Source: Bacillota bacterium
GTDB taxonomy: Bacteria; Bacillota; UBA4882; UBA8346
Assembly (NCBI GenBank): GCA_023392595.1
Contig: JAEVYU010000053.1
Span: forward strand, 1 to 64,000
Direction: 5' to 3'
DNA: 64,000 nucleotides
Shown: positions 60,143 to 64,000 of the stretch, piece by piece
How positions within the stretch are numbered: position 1 is the stretch's first letter
Layout of the letters: the number at the start of each line of letters is the position of its first letter
Position numbers and translations under genes: made by a program
Notes under the pieces: model-generated
Seen by the model: the letters and a program-made list of their open reading frames with translations, nothing else
Databases searched by the model: none
What the model was told of the DNA's origin: nothing

Positions 60143-60185
60143 AAAACCCCTCCAAATCCTTATTCGCAGCTTCTTCTATGAAATG

Positions 60186-60223
60186 AAAAAGCCATGTTAT
60201 CATCAAAAAATGATGAACATGGC
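60186..60223 (-). terminator. Intrinsic terminator of leader D
   Basis: On the minus strand, GCCATGTTCATCA pairs with TGATGATAACATGGC, followed by TTTTTC. It lies between promoter D and the nifK-like gene, so it is an attenuator. Confidence 0.78.
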
Positions 60224-60316
60224 CTCCAGTCTGTCTGGTCAACACATTTCATATTATTAATACATCTTTTCCTATCAAATTACTTTTATTTTATGACTAG
60301 ACTTTCCAAATGTCAA
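60186..60316 (-). promoter_or_regulatory. Promoter and attenuator leader D (before nifK2-nifD2-copA)
   Basis: TTGACA (60311-60316) and TAAAAT (60288-60293) on the minus strand are 17 bases apart. The core TGACCAGACAGACTGGAGGC (60222-60241) has the same CCAG/CTGG stem as leader A with a five-base loop. The terminator hairpin follows at 60186-60223 and begins with GGCCATGTT. AUG and UU upstream can pair with GGCCAU in the alternative fold, although less strongly than in B and C. Confidence 0.75.
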
Positions 60317-60403
60317 CTCATTCTTTTTCCAAAATCATTTCAACCAACCATTGCCAATCCAGCGATTGAATTGAAGTACCGGAGTCAGTTCAATATCAAA
60401 GGC

Positions 60404-60571
60404 TTATTTCAACCTTACCTTCTCATTTTTTTCAATTTGAATCACCCGGCGGTCTTGAATCAGTATCGTAACGGAGCCGTAATTAATACTATTCACCATC
60501 TCTAAGAGTTGTTTGAGATCTTCCATGGCAATGGGGAATTTTTTATCATTTAAATCTTTTTCCAAGCCCAT
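60404..60571 (-). CDS. YezD-family (DUF2292) small protein
   Basis: The 55-residue product ends with the family pattern INYGSVTILIQDRRVIQIEK followed by NEKVRLK. Start ATG 60571 has GGAGG eight bases upstream; the longer frame would place the binding site inside the gene. YezD-type proteins are small beta-hairpin proteins of unknown function that I recall near sulfur-assimilation genes in Bacillota, which fits this locus. It is 90 bases after the RACo-like gene and probably the last gene of the corrinoid unit. Confidence 0.75.
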   Translation of the reverse strand: MGLEKDLNDKKFPIAMEDLKQLLEMVNSINYGSVTILIQDRRVIQIEKNEKVRLK

Positions 60572-60661
60572 TTCCATAACCTCCAAAATTTATTACTTGA
60601 TTCATACTCCAAGATTAGAAAAATCAACCATAACTTGTAAACCCCATAGGAACCTTCATCA

Positions 60662-62323
60662 TCAAAACCCTAAACAATCGATAAAGACTTTATTAAAATC
60701 TTGAAAATCTGCAAGCTCAATTACTTCGACTTTCTTAACGATTTCTTTCATTTCATTCCGGTACGATTGATTCAATAAAAAAGCCTGCCCGCCGGATTTA
60801 GAGGTATTGCCGACCATCTGAACTTTATTTAAAAATACCTCCGGCAATAATCCCAGTTTAATTAGACTCTTTACCCGCAAATGATAACCAAAAGAACCTG
60901 CAATCAGAACCCGCTGAATATCTTCAGTTGAAATTTTAGCCTTAGCCAACAAAAATTCGATTCCGCTTCGGATAGCGCCTTTAGCTAACTGGACCTGCCG
61001 GATATCCCTTTGAGAAAGCCATACCTTTTCTGATAATTGAAAAACTGTCTTGGTATCGATGGTTACCAACCGCTCCTTGATAAATCGAGGCACCTCTTTA
61101 CTACCTGCGCCTTTTAATTTCCCGTTCTTATCAATTATCCCATGAGTGACCAGTTCCGCTACAATATCCAAAAGGCCGCTACCGCAAATACCGATAGCCT
61201 CTGCATCTCCTATCGTAGTCATCCTCAATCCGTGCTTATGAATTTCAAATGAATCAATAGCCCCCTTCTCAGCCCGCATACCGTGTTGAATATTCATTCC
61301 TTCAAAAGCCGGGCCTGCTGCGGTGGAACTTGCAAAAAGCCTTCCTCCAACAGCCAGCACCATCTCGCCATTGGTCCCGATATCTACAAACAAAAGCGAT
61401 TCTTTTTGATGATGCAATTGGCAAGCCAGTATACCGCAGGTGATATCAGCGCCGATAAATGATGATATAACCGGAGGTATATAGACCACTCCGTATTCGT
61501 CAATATCCAAATTATAATCTACCGATTTCAAAAACATTTCACCTTGAATTTGTGACCGGTAGGGATATTTGCCTAAAGATTCCGGACTTTTGTTAATCGC
61601 CAGATGCAACATGCAAGTATTACCGGAAAAAACGATTTCGTAGATATGTTTATTGGCTACCCTGGTTTTCTTAGCCACCTCACGAATAAGGCGGTTAATT
61701 TCCTGAATCACTCCTTGATACAATAATACCAATCCCTTGCTTTCTGTTGCAAATTGAATCCGTGATAATACATCATGGGCATACGATGCCTGAGGATTCA
61801 GGGATGCTTCCGAAAAAAGCTCTTTACCCCTGGCGATATCCACCAATGAAACCACCAACGTGGTTGTACCTATATCAACCACGATTCCGTAATTCTTGCT
61901 TACGGTATTCCCGGATTCGGTCCCAAGCAACTCTCCACCGGCATAAATTGCTGTAGAATGTAATTTACGATCGTATTTTTTTGTAATATAAGGATTTTTC
62001 ACATTGGCTATACTTTGGCCGTCATTCAGTATTTTTAAGTCCCGGTTTTGGAAATCCGGGATCAAATCTACCGTTACATCACCCATTACCCGAGACTGGC
62101 AAGCCAATACATAACCTGTTTCCTGAATACTCCGTTCCTCTGCTTCTTGATTCAGGCGAGATACAGAATCAAGGGTTATTTTGATCAAACATTTGCCGCA
62201 AGTACCGGAACCGTTGCAAGGTGATTCGATCATCACGCCAGCACTCCGGGCTACATCCAGTAGGTTGGTGCCATTTTCTACATTAACCTCTATCTTCGCT
62301 TGTTTGAAATAAATCTGGGCCAT
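60662..62323 (-). CDS. Reductive activator of corrinoid proteins (RACo-like, DUF4445)
   Basis: Corrinoid methyltransferase systems lose activity when cobalt is oxidised, and RACo proteins use ATP to reduce it again. The 553-residue protein has an N-terminal 2Fe-2S ferredoxin domain (C36-x5-C42-x2-C45 in SPCNGSGTCGKC, C75 in VLACQSR), a linker, and the ASKHA-fold ATPase domain with VVDIGTTTLVVSLVDIA, LLFVDIGTNGEM, AAGPAFEGMNIQHGMRAEKG and GSFGYHLRVKSLIKLGLLPE. The start overlaps the UroD-like 3 stop by one base (TAATG). It should serve the corrinoid protein encoded two genes upstream. Confidence 0.92.
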   Translation of the reverse strand: MAQIYFKQAKIEVNVENGTNLLDVARSAGVMIESPCNGSGTCGKCLIKITLDSVSRLNQEAEERSIQETGYVLACQSRVMGDVTVDLIPDFQNRDLKILNDGQSIANVKNPYITKKYDRKLHSTAIYAGGELLGTESGNTVSKNYGIVVDIGTTTLVVSLVDIARGKELFSEASLNPQASYAHDVLSRIQFATESKGLVLLYQGVIQEINRLIREVAKKTRVANKHIYEIVFSGNTCMLHLAINKSPESLGKYPYRSQIQGEMFLKSVDYNLDIDEYGVVYIPPVISSFIGADITCGILACQLHHQKESLLFVDIGTNGEMVLAVGGRLFASSTAAGPAFEGMNIQHGMRAEKGAIDSFEIHKHGLRMTTIGDAEAIGICGSGLLDIVAELVTHGIIDKNGKLKGAGSKEVPRFIKERLVTIDTKTVFQLSEKVWLSQRDIRQVQLAKGAIRSGIEFLLAKAKISTEDIQRVLIAGSFGYHLRVKSLIKLGLLPEVFLNKVQMVGNTSKSGGQAFLLNQSYRNEMKEIVKKVEVIELADFQDFNKVFIDCLGF

Positions 62324-63348
62324 TACCGAGACTCCTTTACCGTTTCAGTCAGGGCATGAATATTAGAGAGCGCTGAGGACGTACTAAGACCACAGGCTGG
62401 TGAAATAATGTCGATCCGATCTTCCAATAATTTTTCAATCTGCTCGGCAACCTTTTCGGCAGTCCCAAATTGTAATAAGTAGGTACTTAGATTTCCCATG
62501 GTGATTAAATCGGTAAATTCTTCTTTTAATAGCCTCAAGTTAACCAAAGCATCCATGCTGATAGCATCCGATTCCAACTTGGGGATTAAATGTTTCACAG
62601 CTTTCATATCCCCACAAATATGCAGAATGACTGGAACTCCCAGATGATGAATTTCCCGGATGATTTGATTTAAATAAAATACTGCATATTCATCAAACAT
62701 TTTGGGCCCTAATATTTCCCCGGTGGCTGTCGGATCACCAATAGCGATGATGGAAGCTCCATTTTCTACCAATAGCTCGGCATACCTGCCTAAGAACCTG
62801 CTTATGTAATCAATGACCCGATGGGCATGGTCCCGATCTTTCCGGAGTTCTTTCAAAAACGTAATCGGATCGACAATCGAAGCCGCTGTACTCATAGGCC
62901 CGGTAAGGGAACCAATCACAGGCACATCGGGATGCTTTTTGGCTAAAAGAGCACTCGCCTTAGCTAAAACAGGCAAACGGCCAGAATTTTTTAAAACATT
63001 CATATCCTGAAACTCTACCTGACTCACGGAAGAGAATTTTTCCTTGGCTATTTTCGGCTCGCAAGAAAGGGACCCAAAATCAATTTTGCTACCCAGGATC
63101 TCTGCTTCCACTGTCATACAAAAGGGGAGGCCCAAATTTTCAAATCCGGTATATTGTCCTACCGCTTCCGATAAATTGGCCATTACGGCCCCATCATGAT
63201 GAGCAGCGGGCAGTCTTTGGCCAGAAAGTTCCATTACATCAATGACCGCTGCATTCATCATTCCCCCGGTACAAATCACCGGAGGGCGATCAACGGTTTT
63301 ATGTTGCAACACCCGAAATAACCGCTCTTTGGGGCTTAAATCATCCAT
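62323..63348 (-). CDS. UroD-fold corrinoid methyltransferase-like protein 3
   Basis: The 341-residue protein (ATG 63348; the longest frame would start at 63369) opens MDDLSPKERLFRVLQHKTVD and has H-x-C in VPVILHICGDMKAVK and a late C in DIISPACGLSTSSALSNIHA, the zinc set of MtaA/MtsA-type proteins. GDPTATGEILGPKMFDEYAV matches the other two copies. It overlaps the corrinoid protein gene by eight bases (ATGGATGA). Direct coupling with a corrinoid protein and an activase identifies it as the methyl transferase of that module, with unknown methyl donor. Confidence 0.85.
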   Translation of the reverse strand: MDDLSPKERLFRVLQHKTVDRPPVICTGGMMNAAVIDVMELSGQRLPAAHHDGAVMANLSEAVGQYTGFENLGLPFCMTVEAEILGSKIDFGSLSCEPKIAKEKFSSVSQVEFQDMNVLKNSGRLPVLAKASALLAKKHPDVPVIGSLTGPMSTAASIVDPITFLKELRKDRDHAHRVIDYISRFLGRYAELLVENGASIIAIGDPTATGEILGPKMFDEYAVFYLNQIIREIHHLGVPVILHICGDMKAVKHLIPKLESDAISMDALVNLRLLKEEFTDLITMGNLSTYLLQFGTAEKVAEQIEKLLEDRIDIISPACGLSTSSALSNIHALTETVKESR

Positions 63349-64000
63349 GGTTAACTGAAACTCCCTCAATTAATCGCCGGGCCATCCTTGCTGCTTCAGC
63401 CGCATCTTTGGAATAACCGTCAGCGCCGATGCGTTCGGCAAAACTCTGGGAAATCGGACCTCCACCCACCATCACCAAGAAGTTCTCCCGAATATTCTCC
63501 TGGTCCAGAAGCCGGATGACTTCAGCCATTCCGTCCATGGTGGTCGTCATCAATGTCGATATGGCAATGATTTGGGCTCCAACCTCTTTGGCTTTGGCAA
63601 CAAAATCTTTTGGCGGTACGTCCCGGCCCAAGTCAAAGATTTCAAAACCTGACGTTTCAAACATAATTTTAACCAGATTTTTCCCGATATCATGGGTATC
63701 GCCTTCGACAACCCCAATGACCACCCGATACTTTTTAACCTGCCCATCGATTTTCAGGTGGGGTTTTAAAACATCTAAACCGGCATACATGGCATCGGAA
63801 CACATTAAAAGCTCTGGAATAAAATACTCCTCTTCCTCAAAAAGCTTACCGGCCCGATCCATGCCATCCGCCAATCCTTTTTCAATGGCCTGGTATGGAT
63901 CATGCTGCTCTTGGACAACTTCCCGGGCCAGAGCAACCGTTCCGGTTTCATCCATCTCCACGACTGCATCGGACAACCCTTTTTGAAGTTCTTCAGGATT
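63341..64000 (-). CDS. Corrinoid protein (B12-binding methyl carrier), start outside the window
   Basis: The visible 219 codons contain an N-terminal helical cap (LAREVVQEQHDPYQAIEKGL, LFEEEEYFIPELLMCSDAMY) and a B12-binding Rossmann domain with VVEGDTHDIGKNLVKIMFET, where His is the lower cobalt ligand, followed by GGGPISQSFAERIGADGYSK. This is the MtaC/MtbC/MtsB type. The frame remains open through base 64000 with family-like sequence (NPEELQKGLSDAVVEM), so the TTG at 63976 is unlikely to be the start and the gene continues beyond the window. It is the methyl carrier for the UroD-fold enzymes here. Confidence 0.9.
   Translation of the reverse strand, partial: NPEELQKGLSDAVVEMDETGTVALAREVVQEQHDPYQAIEKGLADGMDRAGKLFEEEEYFIPELLMCSDAMYAGLDVLKPHLKIDGQVKKYRVVIGVVEGDTHDIGKNLVKIMFETSGFEIFDLGRDVPPKDFVAKAKEVGAQIIAISTLMTTTMDGMAEVIRLLDQENIRENFLVMVGGGPISQSFAERIGADGYSKDAAEAARMARRLIEGVSVNHG

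Noticed and set aside
33754..60316. S-box (SAM-I) riboswitches or T-boxes in the four leaders
   Set aside because: The leaders are too short and lack the S-box conserved core and the T-box TGGNACCGCG sequence.
33754..60316. ANTAR-type dual hexaloop targets
   Set aside because: The hairpin loops are four or five bases (AAAA, ACAGA) and do not show the A1/G4 hexaloop rule in two successive hairpins, so I do not assign this class, although an RNA-binding antiterminator is possible.
1..64000. CRISPR arrays, tRNA and rRNA genes
   Set aside because: I saw no regular direct-repeat array with unique spacers, no cloverleaf with TTCGA and CCA-type ends, and no rRNA-like stretch.

Overview
The window looks like a chromosome segment of an anaerobic member of the Bacillota (Firmicutes). 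The evidence is a SpoIIM homologue, ScpA/ScpB, RbgA next to RNase HII with YlqG/YlqH-type genes, frequent TTG starts with strong AGGAGG ribosome binding sites, and promoters of the TTGACA-N17-TATAAT type. A full-length secretin with a prepilin peptidase, and MetQ/SsuA-type binding proteins that lack a lipobox cysteine, point to a diderm lineage. That last step is inference.

Layout. (1) 1-6.7 kb is an accessory region. It starts with the 3' end of an IS3-family insertion sequence, followed by small immunity-type or unknown genes (barstar, a VOC protein, secreted proteins), at least two broken genes, a repeated spacer motif of about 30 bp, and a tandem duplication of an unknown gene pair, one copy of which is split by a small two-hairpin element with a target duplication. 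(2) 6.7-23 kb is ordinary chromosome, almost all on the minus strand: comM, yraN, an HD-GYP gene, ylqH, ylqG, rnhB, rbgA, xerD, spoIIM, nudF, scpB, scpA, an M50 protease and a DedA gene. (3) 23-29 kb holds an aminotransferase, a prepilin peptidase, a secretin, a gene-free stretch of about 0.9 kb and an Rrf2 regulator. (4) 29.2-64 kb is one large sulfur and one-carbon locus, entirely on the minus strand.

Region 4 is the striking part. It encodes one NifH-like reductase, one NifB-like radical SAM protein and two complete NifD/NifK-like pairs, with no NifEN and no other nitrogen-fixation gene. They are interleaved with two MetNIQ methionine-type importers, an SsuABC-type importer with two permeases, three UroD-fold methyltransferases that keep the HxC...C zinc motif, a corrinoid protein, a corrinoid activase (RACo-like), cystathionine beta-synthase and gamma-lyase, serine acetyltransferase, two M20 deacylases, an iron-sulfur flavoprotein, a YezD-type protein and a copper export pair. 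The simplest reading is a nitrogenase-like reductase for organic sulfur scavenging, related in concept to the methylthio-alkane reductase MarBHDK. It would feed methanethiol, methionine or homocysteine into reverse transsulfuration, beside a corrinoid methyl-transfer system.

Four transcription units in region 4 (nifB-nifH-metNI; the large UroD-ssu-nifDK operon; CBS-CGL; nifK2-nifD2-copA) start with the same architecture: a strong promoter with 17-bp spacing, then a short leader with a conserved hairpin core (TGAC[C/T]AGaaaACT[G/A]GAGGC) whose 3' side is also the 5' arm of an intrinsic terminator. This is a candidate attenuator regulon, possibly a small riboswitch or the target of an RNA-binding antiterminator, and I could not match it to a known family.
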